Assembly (NCBI RefSeq): GCF_000241955.1
Contig: NC_016818.1
Location: 434,001 to 498,000 of the forward strand
DNA: 64,000 nucleotides
Direction: 5' to 3'
From: Rahnella aquatilis CIP 78.65 = ATCC 33071
Lineage (GTDB): Bacteria > Pseudomonadota > Gammaproteobacteria > Enterobacterales > Enterobacteriaceae
The stretch's first letter is position 1. Each line of letters begins with the position of its first letter. Below, piece by piece: positions 54,108 through 64,000 of this stretch. The notes under the pieces were generated by a model. The model was not told the DNA's origin. It made no database searches and was given only the letters and a program-made list of their open reading frames with translations. Made by a program: the position numbers and the translations under genes.

Positions 54108-55457
54108 TTACCCTTGCGCTTTCTTCTCGTCTTTAATTTCCTGCGGCGTTTTTGGCAGCAGTGGTGTCACCGGTTGATCGACAATACGCGTCACCAGCAA
54201 CTGATCAATCTTGTAGCTGTCGATATCAACTACTTCAAATTTGAAGCCGGAGAATTTCACAAAATCCGTACGTTTCGGGATTTTACGCAGCATGAACATC
54301 ATGAAGCCGCCGATGGTTTCATAGTTACCGGATTGCGGAAATTCTTCGATATGCAGCACGCGCATCACGTCTTCAATTGGCGTACCGCCTTCAATCAGCC
54401 ATGAATGCTCGTCACGTGCCACAATCTGTTCTTCCATGCCCTGGCCGACCAGATCACCCATCAGCGTCGTCATCACGTCATTAAGCGTGATAATGCCAAC
54501 CACCAGCGCATATTCATTGAGGATAACGGCAAAGTCTTCGCCTGCCGCTTTAAAGCTTTCCAGCGCTTCGGAAAGCGTCAGCGTATCCGGCACAATCAGC
54601 GCATTGCGGATTTGCACACCGCTGCTTAGCATTAAACTCTGATTGCCCAGTACGCGGTTCAGCAAGTCTTTGGAATCGACGTAACCGACCACCTGATCAA
54701 TATGGCCATCGCATACCAGGAATTTGGAATGCGGATGCGTGGCAATTTTCTCTTTAATACTTTCTTCGCTTTCACGCAGGTCAAAGTAAATCACGCTTTC
54801 ACGCGAGGTCATGGAGGAGGGCACCGTACGGGATTCCAGCTCAAACACGTTTTCAATCAGCTCATGTTCCTGCTTACGCAGTACACCCGCCAGTGCACCG
54901 GCTTCAAAGACGGCATAAATATCGTCGGACGTGATGTCGTCGTTACGCACCATCGGTAGCTTGAAAAGACGGAAAATCGTGTTCGCCATGCCATTGAAGA
55001 ACCACACCATCGGGCGGCAAATCATCAGACAGAAACGCATCGGGTTGACTATACGGACGGCAACCGACTCAGGTGAAATCATACCGATGCGCTTCGGCGT
55101 CAGGTCAGCAAACAGAATGAACAGGCTGGTGACCAGGACGAAGGAAAAGATAAAGCTGATTTGATCCGCCATTTCAGGCGACATAAAGCGGATAAAAAAT
55201 GTCTGGAAAGCCGGGGAAAATGCGGCATCACCCACAATACCACCGAGGATAGCGACGGCATTGAGGCCAATCTGCACCACGGTAAAGAACAGGCCAGGGG
55301 TTTCCTGTAACTTCATGACACGGGAGGCATTGACGTTTCCTTCGTCTGCCAACTGTTTGAGTTTTATTTTGCGGGAAGCGGCCAGCGATATCTCAGACAG
55401 CGAGAAAAAGGCACTGATCGCGATTAATAAGAGAATCAGTAAGATACTGTTTAACAT
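54108..55457 (-). CDS. paeA: CNNM/CorC-family membrane protein PaeA (YtfL)
   Basis: An inner-membrane protein. In Salmonella and E. coli it protects against cadaverine and putrescine stress and is proposed to export polyamines. The 449-residue product has a DUF21/CNNM transmembrane domain (about 1-200), tandem CBS domains (about 210-330, with SRESVIYFDLRESEES) and a C-terminal CorC_HlyC domain. The leader on minus is about 230 nt to msrA. Terminators flank it, so it is probably monocistronic. Confidence 0.93.
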   Translation of the reverse strand: MLNSILLILLLIAISAFFSLSEISLAASRKIKLKQLADEGNVNASRVMKLQETPGLFFTVVQIGLNAVAILGGIVGDAAFSPAFQTFFIRFMSPEMADQISFIFSFVLVTSLFILFADLTPKRIGMISPESVAVRIVNPMRFCLMICRPMVWFFNGMANTIFRLFKLPMVRNDDITSDDIYAVFEAGALAGVLRKQEHELIENVFELESRTVPSSMTSRESVIYFDLRESEESIKEKIATHPHSKFLVCDGHIDQVVGYVDSKDLLNRVLGNQSLMLSSGVQIRNALIVPDTLTLSEALESFKAAGEDFAVILNEYALVVGIITLNDVMTTLMGDLVGQGMEEQIVARDEHSWLIEGGTPIEDVMRVLHIEEFPQSGNYETIGGFMMFMLRKIPKRTDFVKFSGFKFEVVDIDSYKIDQLLVTRIVDQPVTPLLPKTPQEIKDEKKAQG

Positions 55458-55685
55458 AATCTATCCGTTTAACACCGGAATTAACCGGCAGAGAAAGGCA
55501 CTCATTATTTTTGTTGCTTAAAGAACATCCTTTTAAGAAAAACATTAAAAAGCTGTTCAGAAGAAAAAAGCGTTAAGGATGAAAAACAAAGATAATTGCC
55601 AGAAATAGTTTCAAAGGGCCACATTTGTGACCCGCATAGTATAGCAGCAGCACTGAGACTGCCGCCAGCGCTTAAAAATCCCGCA

Positions 55686-56324
55686 TTATAACGGCGGCAG
55701 ACAGACGCCTATGCCGCCTAATCCGCAGTAACCTTCCGGGTTTTTAAACAAATACTGTTGATGTTCGTCTTCTGCGTAATAAAACGGCAGGGCTTCGGTG
55801 ATTTCCGTGGTGATGGTGCGCTTATCATTCGCTTCGTCCATCGCCTGCTGGAAACTCGCCAGACTTGCCAGCGCCTGATCCTGTTGTTCTGCGCTTAGCA
55901 CATACAGCGCAGAGCGATATTGCGTACCGATATCGCCGCCCTGACGCATACCCTGCGCCGGGTCGTGATTCTCCCAAAAAATCTGCAACAGTTTTGCGTA
56001 GCTTATCACCGCCGGGTCAAAGACCACACGAACGACTTCCGCATGGCCAGTCTGACCGGTGCACACTTCGCGGTATGTCGGGTTCGGTGTGAAACCGCCG
56101 CTATATCCCGCTGCCGTGCTGTAAACCCCTTCCTGTTGCCAGAACAAACGCTCTACACCCCAGAAGCAGCCCATCGCGAAAATCGCGACTTCCATGTTCT
56201 CAGGAACATATGTCATTGAGTGGCCATTTACGGCATGAAGGGTCGCCACCGGCATAGGGGTTGTGCGGCCAGGTAACGCTTCTGCCTGTGTGACAGACTG
56301 CGTTTTATCGGAAAGTTGCACCAC
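55686..56324 (-). CDS. msrA: Peptide methionine-S-sulfoxide reductase MsrA
   Basis: Reduces the S-epimer of methionine sulfoxide in proteins. A GTG at 56324, preceded by GGAG at 6 nt, gives 212 residues, the E. coli length; a second GTG follows immediately at 56321. The upstream open frame (to 56432) lacks family similarity. [16 protein letters not shown] holds the catalytic cysteine. [16 protein letters not shown] and [20 protein letters not shown] follow, and resolving cysteines lie in the [11 protein letters not shown] tail. Confidence 0.95.
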   Translation of the reverse strand: MVQLSDKTQSVTQAEALPGRTTPMPVATLHAVNGHSMTYVPENMEVAIFAMGCFWGVERLFWQQEGVYSTAAGYSGGFTPNPTYREVCTGQTGHAEVVRVVFDPAVISYAKLLQIFWENHDPAQGMRQGGDIGTQYRSALYVLSAEQQDQALASLASFQQAMDEANDKRTITTEITEALPFYYAEDEHQQYLFKNPEGYCGLGGIGVCLPPL

Positions 56325-56593
56325 GGGAAACTCCAGTTGTTGCTTTAGTGAACGAGGTTTGTAACAAAAGGTTTGTATGAATAACAACGACCAACAGGTC
56401 AGTGTTAGTTGTATCTGATTGCGTCTTTGCACACAATACGGAGGACGTTGCTTCGTCGTTGAACATTTTCAGGGGATTAGCACTAAAATGCATTCATCAG
56501 ACTTTAAAAAGATGAATCTGCCAAAGACGGGCGGATAATCTCCGGCGGGCATCTGATATTTTAACAGGACAGTAAAATTTAGCAGGAGTGCGT

Positions 56594-58330
56594 GTGCCAC
56601 GATATCGTGAACTGGGTTTGTTATTTGTACTGCTGGCCCCCTCACTTTCCATGGCAGCGAAGGTGCGTTTGCAACTGGAAGGCCTGGATGGCGATTTAGA
56701 AAGGAACGTCCGCGTTCGTTTATCATCCATTCAAAGCGATGAAGTCGGGGCTAACGGACGGTTCCGTGCCCGCGTCAGTGCCGCCATTGAACAGGGTTTA
56801 CGGCCTCTGGGCTACTATTCGCCGACCATCGATTTTGATTACCGCGAAACACCGCCGCCGGGGCGTCCGGTTTTGATTGCCAAAGTGACGCCGGGGATAC
56901 CGGTGAAAATCGCGGGCACCAGTGTGGTGATTGAAGGGCAGGCGGACAAAGATAATGAATTCGAACAGCTTAAACAGCGTGATGTGCCTGCAGTGGGGAC
57001 GATTTTAAACCACGGGACGTACGACAATTTTAAAAGCTCACTGACCGGCATTGCCCTGCGCAAAGGCTATTTTGATGCCACGATGCGTAAAAGCCAGCTT
57101 GGCGTCATTGAAGACGAACATAAAGCGTTCTGGGATATTCAGTTCGACAGCGGCGAGCGTTACCGCTTCGGTGAGGTCCATTATCAGGGATCGCAGATCC
57201 GTGATGAATATCTGCAAAATCTGGTGCCATTCCATCAGGGTGATTATTACACCACGGCGCAACTGGCTGAGCTTAACCGCCGCCTGTCTGCTACCGGCTG
57301 GTTTAACTCCGTTGTCGTGTCCCCGGATTTTACTGATGCCAAAACCACGAAAACCTTACCGCTGAATGCCGTAGTGTCACCGCGCACCGAAAACACCATC
57401 GAAACCGGTATCGGTTATTCCACGGATATCGGCCCGCGCGTGACGGCCAACTGGAAGAAACCGTGGGTTAACGATCGCGGCCAGAGTTTTGAAACCTCAA
57501 CCACGCTCTCCGGCCCGGAGCAGTCTTTAGATCTCAGTTATAAAATTCCGCTGCTGAAATCCCCGCTGGAGCAATATTACCTGGTGCAGGGGGGCTTCAA
57601 ACGTGAAGACCTGAACGATACCAACTCAGATTCCACCACGGTCAATCTGGCGCGTTATTGGGATCTTTCCAGCGGCTGGCAACATGCGGTCAATCTGCGC
57701 TGGAGCCTCGATCACTTTACACAGGGTAGTGTCACCAACACTACCATGCTGATCTACCCGGGCGTCAGTCTCAACCGTACGCGTCAGCGTGGCGGCCTGA
57801 TGCCAACCTGGGGCGATTCCCAGCGTTATTCTCTCGATGTGTCCAACACCACCTGGGGTTCTGACGTCGATTTTGCGGTGGTTCAGGCGCAAAACGTCTG
57901 GATCCGCACGCTGGCGGATAAACACCGCTTTGTGTTCCGTGGCAATCTTGGCTGGATTGAAACCAACGATTTTGACCGTGTACCGCCGTCCCTGCGTTTC
58001 TTCGCCGGTGGCGACCGCAGCATCCGCGGCTATAAATACAAATCCATTTCCCCGCGTGATGATGAAGGCAAACTGACAGGGGCGTCGTATCTGGGCACCG
58101 GTTCGGTGGAATACCAGTATAACGTGACCGGAAAATGGTGGGGCGCAGTGTTTGTTGATTCCGGTGAAGCGGTTAACGACATCACACAAAACGATTTTAA
58201 AACCGGCGCGGGTGTCGGTGTGCGCTGGGCTTCACCGATCGGCCCGGTGAAATTAGATGTTGCCGCTCCGGTGGGTGACAAAGATGAGCATGGATTGCAG
58301 TTTTACATCGGCTTGGGTCCGGAATTATGA
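56594..58330 (+). CDS. tamA: Translocation and assembly module outer-membrane protein TamA
   Basis: An Omp85-family outer-membrane protein that works with TamB in autotransporter assembly and phospholipid movement to the outer membrane. The GTG at 56594 (AGGAG 5 nt upstream) gives 578 residues with a signal peptide ending SLSMAA; an earlier GTG overlaps the ribosome site. Three POTRA domains (about 23-265) precede a 16-strand barrel with the Omp85 motif [16 protein letters not shown]. The terminal FYIGLGPEL is the conserved last strand. It overlaps tamB by ATGA. Confidence 0.96.
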   Translation: MPRYRELGLLFVLLAPSLSMAAKVRLQLEGLDGDLERNVRVRLSSIQSDEVGANGRFRARVSAAIEQGLRPLGYYSPTIDFDYRETPPPGRPVLIAKVTPGIPVKIAGTSVVIEGQADKDNEFEQLKQRDVPAVGTILNHGTYDNFKSSLTGIALRKGYFDATMRKSQLGVIEDEHKAFWDIQFDSGERYRFGEVHYQGSQIRDEYLQNLVPFHQGDYYTTAQLAELNRRLSATGWFNSVVVSPDFTDAKTTKTLPLNAVVSPRTENTIETGIGYSTDIGPRVTANWKKPWVNDRGQSFETSTTLSGPEQSLDLSYKIPLLKSPLEQYYLVQGGFKREDLNDTNSDSTTVNLARYWDLSSGWQHAVNLRWSLDHFTQGSVTNTTMLIYPGVSLNRTRQRGGLMPTWGDSQRYSLDVSNTTWGSDVDFAVVQAQNVWIRTLADKHRFVFRGNLGWIETNDFDRVPPSLRFFAGGDRSIRGYKYKSISPRDDEGKLTGASYLGTGSVEYQYNVTGKWWGAVFVDSGEAVNDITQNDFKTGAGVGVRWASPIGPVKLDVAAPVGDKDEHGLQFYIGLGPEL

Positions 58331-61300
58331 GTTTATTTAAAAAGATCTGCCTGGGGTTCCTGATTTTCCTGGTGCTGTTAATCAGCCTGGTGGCTTTTCT
58401 GGTCGGCACACAAACCGGCCTGCATCTGATGATCAATGGCGCTAACCGCTTTGTGCCGGGGCTGAACATTGCCAGTACCGAAGGTGGATGGCGTGACCTG
58501 ACGCTGAAAGGCGTGCATTACGAAATGCCGGGTGTAGATGTCAAAGCCGGAGAGTTTCACCTTTCCCTCGATTTCTCCTGCCTGAAAAACAGCGCGCTGT
58601 GCGTCAATGCGTTACGGGTGAAAGACGTTAATGTGGTGGTCAATACCAAAGAAATGACGCCGGCCGCCGCCCAACCTGAGCCTGAAAACAACGAGCCGCT
58701 GACTAATCTCAGCACGCCGTATCCGATCACGCTGCGTCTGCTGACGCTCGATAACATCAATATTACGCTGGATGACCGGGCGATTTCGCTGGCATCGTTC
58801 CGCACAGGCGCGCACTGGGAAGGTCGTGCGATCCAGCTGATGCCGACGCGTATTGGCGGATTGCTGATTGCGCTGCCGAAAACGCCGGTCAGCCCGTTAC
58901 CGGAAGTGGTACAGGCTGCCCAGGATAAAGCCATCGAAAAAGCCACCGGAAAACCGGCAGAACCGCCAGTGGTGGTGCCGGAGAAACCGCTGGGTGAAAC
59001 ATTGCAGGCGTTGTTCGCCAAACCGCTGTTGCCTGAGTTACCGGATTTCCGTCTGCCGGTCGATCTGAATATTCAGCAAATTCTCGCCGAAAACCTGCGC
59101 CTCACCGGTGACACCGATGTACTGATCACCCGTTTCGAGCTGAAAGCCAGTACGCAAAATCAGAGTGTGAAGCTGGACAAACTGATGGTGCGCTCGCCGC
59201 AAGGTTCCGTGGATGGTGTGGGACAGGCGACACTGAACCAGAACTGGCCGGTTGATATGACCGTCAATACCGCCGTGAATATCGATCCGCTTAAAGGGGA
59301 GAAAATTAAACTGAAAGTGACGGGCGGTCTGCGCGATAAGCTGGATGTCGGCCTCAATCTTTCCGGTCCGTTGCGTGCTCAGCTGGCCTTACAAACTCAA
59401 CTGGCGGAAACCGGTTTGCCGCTGGATCTGCAACTTACCAGCGATGCGCTGCAATGGCCGCTGACCGGCACGCCGCAATACCAGGTGAAAGGTTTCAACC
59501 TTAACTTGAGCGGTAAAGCGACCGGTTACGCGCTGTCACTGCGTTCCGATTTCAAAGGCGATCAGATCCCGCCTGCCACACTGACGCTTGATGGTAAAGG
59601 CAATGTTGAGCAGTTCAGGCTGACCTTGCTGCGTCTGGCGGCGCTGGAAGGGAATACCGATCTGACCGGTGTGGTGGACTGGAGCAAAGCCATCAGCTGG
59701 AACAGTGAACTGAAGCTGAGCGGCATTAACACCGCCAGACAGTATCCGGACTGGCCGGCAAAATTACAGGGCAAAATCACCACGCGCGGCAGCCTGTATG
59801 GCGGCACGTGGCAGATGCAGATCCCGGTGCTGGATCTGACCGGTAACGTGAAGCAAAACGCTGTTAAAGCGCAGGGTAACGTGCGTGGTAACAGTTACGG
59901 TCAGTGGGATATTCCGCAACTGCATCTGGAGCTGGGCCGTAATAATCTGGATGTAAAAGGCACGCTCGGCGATACCTGGGATCTGGACGCCAAAGTGGAC
60001 GCGCCGCATCTTGACGGCGCATTGCCGGGGCTGGGCGGTGTGGTGAAAGGGATGCTGCAACTGCGGGGTGATCTCAAGGCGCCGAAGCTGCTGGCGGATC
60101 TGACCGCGACGGGGCTGAAGTGGCAGGCACTGACGGTGCGGCGCGTGGATATTAAAGGTGATGTCAGCTCCACCGATCAGATCCAGGGCAATCTTGCCGT
60201 GCGCGTTCAGCAGCTAAAACAGGATGCGCTGGATATCACCGATATCAATCTCGATGCCAAAGGTAACGAGAAAAAGCATGAACTGACGTTGAAAGTCGAC
60301 GGCAAACCGGTCTCCGGTCGTCTGGCGCTGAGCGGCAGTTTTGACCGCGCGACTGAGGAATGGAAAGGCAGTATCACCAATACCTTGTTTGATACGCCGG
60401 TCGGGCAATGGCGTCTGAATCGTTCGATTGCGCTGGATTACTTCAATAAAGAGCAACGGATCACCGTTGGCCCGCATTGCTGGCAAAATCCAAATGCTGA
60501 TTTATGTGTGCCGAAAACTATCGATGCCGGTGCCAGCGGGCAGGCGAGCGTGGTGCTCAATCGTTTTGATCTGGCGATGATCAAACCTTTCCTGACCGAT
60601 GATACGCAACTGAGTGGCGTGTTCAGCGGTAAAGCGGATGTGAGCTGGAAAGCGGAAGGTGGCTTGCCGCAGGCCAGCGTTTCACTGGTGGGCAAGGGCG
60701 TGAAAGTACAGCAACGGGTACAGGGCAGCCCGCTGCCGGTGGCGTTTGATACGCTGAACCTGAACGCCGGGCTGAACAATGGCCGTGCAAATCTCGACTG
60801 GCTGATTAAAATCACCCACAACGGTCAGCTTGACGGCAGCATCCAGATTGCCGATCCGCAGGGCAAACGTAACCTCAGCGGTAATGTGAATATTGCCCGT
60901 ATCTCGATGGCCTTGCTGCAACCCGCGCTGATGGACGGTGAAAAAGCCTCGGGTATCTTGAATGCCAATCTGCGCCTCGGCGGAAATGCACAAAAGCCGC
61001 TGGTCTTCGGCAAGCTGGCGCTAACCGATGTGGACTTTGACGCGCAATTTATGCCATTTGATATCACCGATGCCAATATCGGCATCAATTTCAATGGCAT
61101 GTCTTCCATCATGGAAGGGGTAATCAAAACTGCACAGGGTCAGCTTGAGTTGAACGGTAACGCCGACTGGAGTGAACTCAACGCCTGGCGCGCCCGCATC
61201 GCGGCCAGAGGCAACAAAGTGCGGGTTTCCGTGCCGCCGATGGTACGTCTGGACGTTTCACCGGATTTAGTGTTTGATGCCACGCCGCAGTTGTTCTCGC

Positions 61301-62142
61301 TAAACGGAACGGTAGATATTCCGTGGGCGCGCATTACGGTGCAGGAACTGCCGGAAAGCGCGGTGGGCGTGTCGTCGGATGAAGTCATGCTCAACGATCA
61401 GCGTCAGCCGATTGCACCAGCTTCTGCCTCTATTCCGATCAACAGCAATCTGATGGTGAACATTGGTAAAGATGTTCGCCTCGATGCCTTTGGCCTGAAA
61501 GCCCGGCTGGAAGGCGCATTGAAAGTGGCACAGGATAGCCGCGGTCTGGGGCTGAACGGGCAAATTAATATTCCGTCCGGGCGCTTCCATGCCTACGGGC
61601 AGGATCTGATTGTGCGTAAAGGTCAGTTGCTGTTCTCCGGCCCGGCGGATCAGCCGCTACTGAATCTGGAAGCGATCCGTAACCCGGACGCGACAGAAAA
61701 CGATGTAGTGGCCGGTTTGAGAGTGACCGGTGAAGCCGATGCACCTAAACTTGAAATATTCTCAGATCCGGCGATGTCGCAGCAGGAAGCCTTGTCCTAC
61801 CTGCTTCGCGGGCAAGGATTAGACAACTCCGGAGGTGACAGCGGTGCAATGACCTCCGCTCTTATCGGGTTAGGGGTTGCGCAAAGTGGTAAACTTGTGG
61901 GTAAAATCGGCGAGGCATTCGGTGTCAGCAATCTGGCGCTGGATACTCAGGGCGTGGGAGACAGCTCCCAGGTCGTGGTCAGTGGTTATGTTTTACCGGG
62001 TTTACAGGTGAAATACGGCGTCGGGATATTCGACTCTCTGGCAACGCTCACCCTGCGCTACCGGTTGATGCCCAAACTTTACCTGCAGGCTGTATCGGGC
62101 ATCGATCAGGCATTGGATTTGCTCTATCAGTTTGAGTTTTAA
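58327..62142 (+). CDS. tamB: Translocation and assembly module inner-membrane protein TamB
   Basis: A very large AsmA/DUF490-family protein that spans the periplasm as a beta-taco groove. It partners with TamA and takes part in anterograde phospholipid transport. The 1271-residue product (E. coli 1259) has an N-terminal signal anchor ([20 protein letters not shown]) and repetitive beta-rich sequence. The conserved C-terminal DUF490 region (about 930-1271) ends in YQFEF. Its start overlaps the tamA stop (ATGA), so translation is coupled. Confidence 0.97.
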   Translation: MSLFKKICLGFLIFLVLLISLVAFLVGTQTGLHLMINGANRFVPGLNIASTEGGWRDLTLKGVHYEMPGVDVKAGEFHLSLDFSCLKNSALCVNALRVKDVNVVVNTKEMTPAAAQPEPENNEPLTNLSTPYPITLRLLTLDNINITLDDRAISLASFRTGAHWEGRAIQLMPTRIGGLLIALPKTPVSPLPEVVQAAQDKAIEKATGKPAEPPVVVPEKPLGETLQALFAKPLLPELPDFRLPVDLNIQQILAENLRLTGDTDVLITRFELKASTQNQSVKLDKLMVRSPQGSVDGVGQATLNQNWPVDMTVNTAVNIDPLKGEKIKLKVTGGLRDKLDVGLNLSGPLRAQLALQTQLAETGLPLDLQLTSDALQWPLTGTPQYQVKGFNLNLSGKATGYALSLRSDFKGDQIPPATLTLDGKGNVEQFRLTLLRLAALEGNTDLTGVVDWSKAISWNSELKLSGINTARQYPDWPAKLQGKITTRGSLYGGTWQMQIPVLDLTGNVKQNAVKAQGNVRGNSYGQWDIPQLHLELGRNNLDVKGTLGDTWDLDAKVDAPHLDGALPGLGGVVKGMLQLRGDLKAPKLLADLTATGLKWQALTVRRVDIKGDVSSTDQIQGNLAVRVQQLKQDALDITDINLDAKGNEKKHELTLKVDGKPVSGRLALSGSFDRATEEWKGSITNTLFDTPVGQWRLNRSIALDYFNKEQRITVGPHCWQNPNADLCVPKTIDAGASGQASVVLNRFDLAMIKPFLTDDTQLSGVFSGKADVSWKAEGGLPQASVSLVGKGVKVQQRVQGSPLPVAFDTLNLNAGLNNGRANLDWLIKITHNGQLDGSIQIADPQGKRNLSGNVNIARISMALLQPALMDGEKASGILNANLRLGGNAQKPLVFGKLALTDVDFDAQFMPFDITDANIGINFNGMSSIMEGVIKTAQGQLELNGNADWSELNAWRARIAARGNKVRVSVPPMVRLDVSPDLVFDATPQLFSLNGTVDIPWARITVQELPESAVGVSSDEVMLNDQRQPIAPASASIPINSNLMVNIGKDVRLDAFGLKARLEGALKVAQDSRGLGLNGQINIPSGRFHAYGQDLIVRKGQLLFSGPADQPLLNLEAIRNPDATENDVVAGLRVTGEADAPKLEIFSDPAMSQQEALSYLLRGQGLDNSGGDSGAMTSALIGLGVAQSGKLVGKIGEAFGVSNLALDTQGVGDSSQVVVSGYVLPGLQVKYGVGIFDSLATLTLRYRLMPKLYLQAVSGIDQALDLLYQFEF

Positions 62143-62173
62143 TTCATGTGACTTTTACTATACGAATATAAAC

Positions 62174-62527
62174 ATGCGAATAATTGTTTACGGTAGCTTA
62201 CGACGCAAGCAAGGCAACAGTCATTGGATGACGAATGCTCAATGGTTGGGTGACCATGAGCTGGAAGGTTACGCCTTGTATAATCTGGGCCACTATCCTG
62301 CTGTTATACCTGGGGAAGGCAAAGTCTATTGCGAAGTTTACCGCATTAACTCGTCCATCATGGCTGAGTTAGATGAGCTGAAAAGTAATACGAAAGATTA
62401 TCGTCGTGAGCTGATTTCGACACCTTATGGCAGCGCCTGGATTTACCTCTACATTCGCTCACTGGATGGTGTGCCGAGAATTGAGGGTGGCGACTGGGTT
62501 AAGCGTAACGAAGCAGTAAGTGAGTAA
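62174..62527 (+). CDS. ytfP: YtfP, gamma-glutamylcyclotransferase-like protein
   Basis: A small cytoplasmic protein of the GGCT/AIG2-like fold; its substrate is unknown. The ATG at 62174 gives 117 residues, beginning MRIIVYGSLRRKQGNSHWM, the nucleotide-loop motif of the fold. GHYPAVIPGEG and EVYRI follow, and the glutamate in MAELDEL is a candidate catalytic residue. It follows tamB by 31 nt, as in E. coli, and is probably co-transcribed. Its ribosome site is weak. Confidence 0.92.
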   Translation: MRIIVYGSLRRKQGNSHWMTNAQWLGDHELEGYALYNLGHYPAVIPGEGKVYCEVYRINSSIMAELDELKSNTKDYRRELISTPYGSAWIYLYIRSLDGVPRIEGGDWVKRNEAVSE

Positions 62528-62578
62528 TCTGAGCAAGGTCGTCTTAAAATAATCGTTGTCTGACAGCGCTTAATACAT

Positions 62579-62613
62579 AAAAAAACACCGCCATCCGGCG
62601 GTGTTTTTTTATT
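62579..62613. terminator. Bidirectional terminator between ytfP and ppa
   Basis: A perfect stem of about 12 bp, AAAAACACCGCC/GGCGGTGTTTTT, has a 4 nt ATCC loop. It is flanked by A-rich sequence on the left and T-rich on the right, so it serves both converging genes. Confidence 0.92.
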
Positions 62614-62643
62614 CGAACGGCGGTCGTTCAAACGGCGGAAAAC

Positions 62644-63174
62644 TTATTTGTTTTTAGCACGTTCGAAAGAAGTCACGATTTCAGCTTTTGCCGCAGCAGC
62701 ATCAGCCCAGCCGTCAACTTTGACCCATTTGCCTTTTTCCAGCGCTTTATATTGCTCGAAGAAGTGGGTGATCTGCCCGCGCAGCAGTTCTGGCAGGTCG
62801 TTCACATCTTTGATGTGATCATATTCTTTGCTCAGTTTGGTGTGCGGAACGGCAACCAGTTTCGCATCTTCACCGGCTTCGTCGGTCATTTTCAGCATAC
62901 CGACAGGGCGGCAACGGATCACAGAACCAGGTTGCAGCGGGTATGGAGTGGGCACCAGAACGTCAACCGGGTCGCCATCCAGAGACAGCGTGTGGTTGAT
63001 GTAACCGTAGTTGCACGGATAGAACATCGCAGTAGACATGAAACGGTCTACAAACAGTGCGCCGGTATCTTTGTCTACTTCGTACTTGATTGGGTCTGCG
63101 TTTGCAGGAATTTCGATCACTACGTAGATATCTTCTGGCAGTTCTTTGCCTGCCGGCACATTCAGTAAGCTCAT
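62644..63174 (-). CDS. ppa: Inorganic pyrophosphatase Ppa
   Basis: Hydrolyses pyrophosphate to phosphate, driving biosynthetic reactions. The ATG at 63174, after AAGGAAA, gives 176 residues beginning [19 protein letters not shown], the E. coli length. The metal-binding signature DGDPVD is present, with YPCNYGYI and [12 protein letters not shown]. It is transcribed convergently with ytfP. Confidence 0.98.
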   Translation of the reverse strand: MSLLNVPAGKELPEDIYVVIEIPANADPIKYEVDKDTGALFVDRFMSTAMFYPCNYGYINHTLSLDGDPVDVLVPTPYPLQPGSVIRCRPVGMLKMTDEAGEDAKLVAVPHTKLSKEYDHIKDVNDLPELLRGQITHFFEQYKALEKGKWVKVDGWADAAAAKAEIVTSFERAKNK

Positions 63175-63490
63175 TGTTGGTTTCCTTCGTTGAACCAGGA
63201 ATAGAGTGCTGCACATTATAGCCAACTCTCCCGCGATTTCCCGCCCTTTTCGTCGAATCGTGTGCGTGCATTTCCCGGCATGACCTGCTGTTCAACCTCG
63301 GCTAAATCTTCCGTATTGGCAGTAAAATTTCCTTATCTGCCACTTTTCCGCGTAACTGCCTGTATTTGCTTTTCTTATCAAGATATTCAGGCGATTGCCG
63401 ATAACAATATTCAAACAAAAAATCAGGATTAACCTGATCCCTACCCATCTGAAGTATCTCCTTTTCACCTGAATGGCTGGATAACACCGT
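63175..63490. other. ppa/chemoreceptor divergent intergenic region
   Basis: About 316 bp. Near ppa there is a consensus -10 on minus (TATAAT at 63215-63220) about 40 nt upstream of its start, with a poor -35. On plus a FliA promoter lies at 63378-63404. Several open frames on minus have no family resemblance and are judged chance. Confidence 0.6.
63378..63404 (+). promoter_or_regulatory. Sigma-28 (FliA) promoter of the second chemoreceptor gene
   Basis: The -10 GCCGATAA (63397-63404) matches the FliA consensus at all eight positions. TCAAGATA (63378-63385) matches TAAAGTTT at 5 of 8, with the ideal 11 nt spacer. It lies 87 nt upstream of the start codon. Confidence 0.85.
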
Positions 63491-64000
63491 ATGTTGAATA
63501 AGTTGAGCGTAAAAGCCGGTCTGATTGGCCTGCTGGTATTTATGACGTTGATTCTTTTGCTGGTGAGCGTACTGGGTGCAAATGCCATCCGGCAAAGTGC
63601 GGTTTCTCTGCAACAAATTAATCAGCTTCAGGGCGATGAACTCGGTTCACTGGCCGACAGCTACAGTTTCTCGCTGCGCACGCGTGTCGCCAGCGGCGTG
63701 GCGGTGCGACAGCTGGAAATTGGCATGATGGATGATGCGAAAAATACAGCGGACCGCATTGGCGGTTATATTAAGCAAGCCGATACCGATCTGGCGAAAT
63801 TTGTCAGCATCCAGGATGATACTCAGCAAGGCAGAGATTTATCCGACGCGGTGAAGAAAACCTACGATGCCTATAAAGCTCACGGTTTAATGCCGTTACT
63901 GGCCGCAATTCAGGCGCAAAGTGCAGACGGTTATTACGATGTGCTGGAAAACAAAATCACGCCTTACAGCAATGCTTATGATAAAGCGCTGGCGGATTTC
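63491..64000 (+). CDS. Methyl-accepting chemotaxis protein, N-terminal part (cut by window end)
   Basis: The first 170 codons of a chemoreceptor. From the ATG at 63491 the product begins MLNKLSVKAGLIGLLVFM. One transmembrane helix (about 8-33) is followed by a helical periplasmic domain resembling the Tar/Tsr four-helix-bundle sensor (SLQQINQLQGDELGSLADSY, RLEI-like QLEIGMMDD). HAMP and signalling domains lie beyond the window. An excellent FliA promoter shows it belongs to the flagellar class 3 regulon. The ligand cannot be inferred. Confidence 0.88.
   Translation, partial: MLNKLSVKAGLIGLLVFMTLILLLVSVLGANAIRQSAVSLQQINQLQGDELGSLADSYSFSLRTRVASGVAVRQLEIGMMDDAKNTADRIGGYIKQADTDLAKFVSIQDDTQQGRDLSDAVKKTYDAYKAHGLMPLLAAIQAQSADGYYDVLENKITPYSNAYDKALADF

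Noticed and set aside
63302..63616. Minus-strand frames of about 100 codons upstream of the second chemoreceptor
   Set aside because: They overlap the receptor start and FliA promoter, have no motif, and look like chance frames.

Overview
The window is a 64 kb stretch of ordinary, vertically inherited chromosome from an enterobacterium. Protein content and gene order follow the Escherichia coli dsbD-groEL-efp-frd-psd-orn-mutL-hfq-purA-rnr-rpsF-cpdB-tamAB-ppa region. Several E. coli-lineage insertions are missing (no cutA between dsbD and dcuA, no sugE or ampC between ecnB and frd, no yjeMNO, no ula operon, no cycA). Two chemoreceptor genes are present that E. coli K-12 lacks here. A dispersed repeat with TTCAAGCTGCAG/CTGCAACTCGAA-type ends, a type I associate with Serratia, Rahnella and Yersinia relatives, occurs twice. 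I infer a Yersiniaceae-type member of Enterobacterales (Rahnella/Serratia/Ewingella-like), but the genus cannot be fixed from sequence reading alone.

Layout. 1-4.3 kb: dsbD (cut by the window start), dcuA and aspA, all on minus. 4.7-7.4 kb: fxsA and the groES-groEL operon with a clear sigma-32 promoter. 7.6-11 kb: envelope lipoproteins yjeI, ecnA, ecnB and blc around the divergent EF-P pair epmB/efp. 11-14.4 kb: fumarate reductase frdABCD. 14.6-24 kb: epmA, mscM, psd, rsgA, orn, three identical tRNA-Gly(GCC) genes and queG. 24-35 kb: the long plus-strand run nnr-tsaE-amiB-mutL-miaA-hfq-hflX-hflK-hflC-yjeT. 35-42.8 kb: purA, nsrR-rnr, rlmB, aidB and bsmA. 42.9-45.9 kb: a chemoreceptor gene and yjfP. 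46-49.9 kb: the ribosomal operon rpsF-priB-rpsR-rplI, ytfB, fklB and ytfE. 50-56.3 kb: cpdB, cysQ, ytfJ, ytfK, paeA and msrA. 56.6-64 kb: tamA-tamB-ytfP, ppa and a second chemoreceptor cut by the window end.

How the genes work together. AspA makes fumarate from aspartate, DcuA exchanges C4-dicarboxylates and FrdABCD reduces fumarate, so most of an anaerobic fumarate-respiration route lies in the first 14 kb. The frdA promoter carries an FNR-like site placed at -41.5, and a consensus-perfect FNR box sits upstream of the chemoreceptor gene at 42.9-44.8 kb. Efp, EpmA and EpmB form the beta-lysylation pathway of elongation factor P. NsrR and its probable target ytfE, with a near-palindromic operator, are both here. 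QueG, TsaE, MiaA and RlmB modify tRNA or rRNA. TamA/TamB and Psd serve the envelope.

I found no mobile element, integrase, CRISPR array, prophage, toxin-antitoxin module other than entericidin, biosynthetic cluster or evident novel defence system. The most interesting items are regulatory: the FNR and FliA sites at the chemoreceptors, the symmetric CRP site between aspA and fxsA, hairpins at the bsmA and rlmB starts, and the overlapping divergent start codons of queG and nnr.
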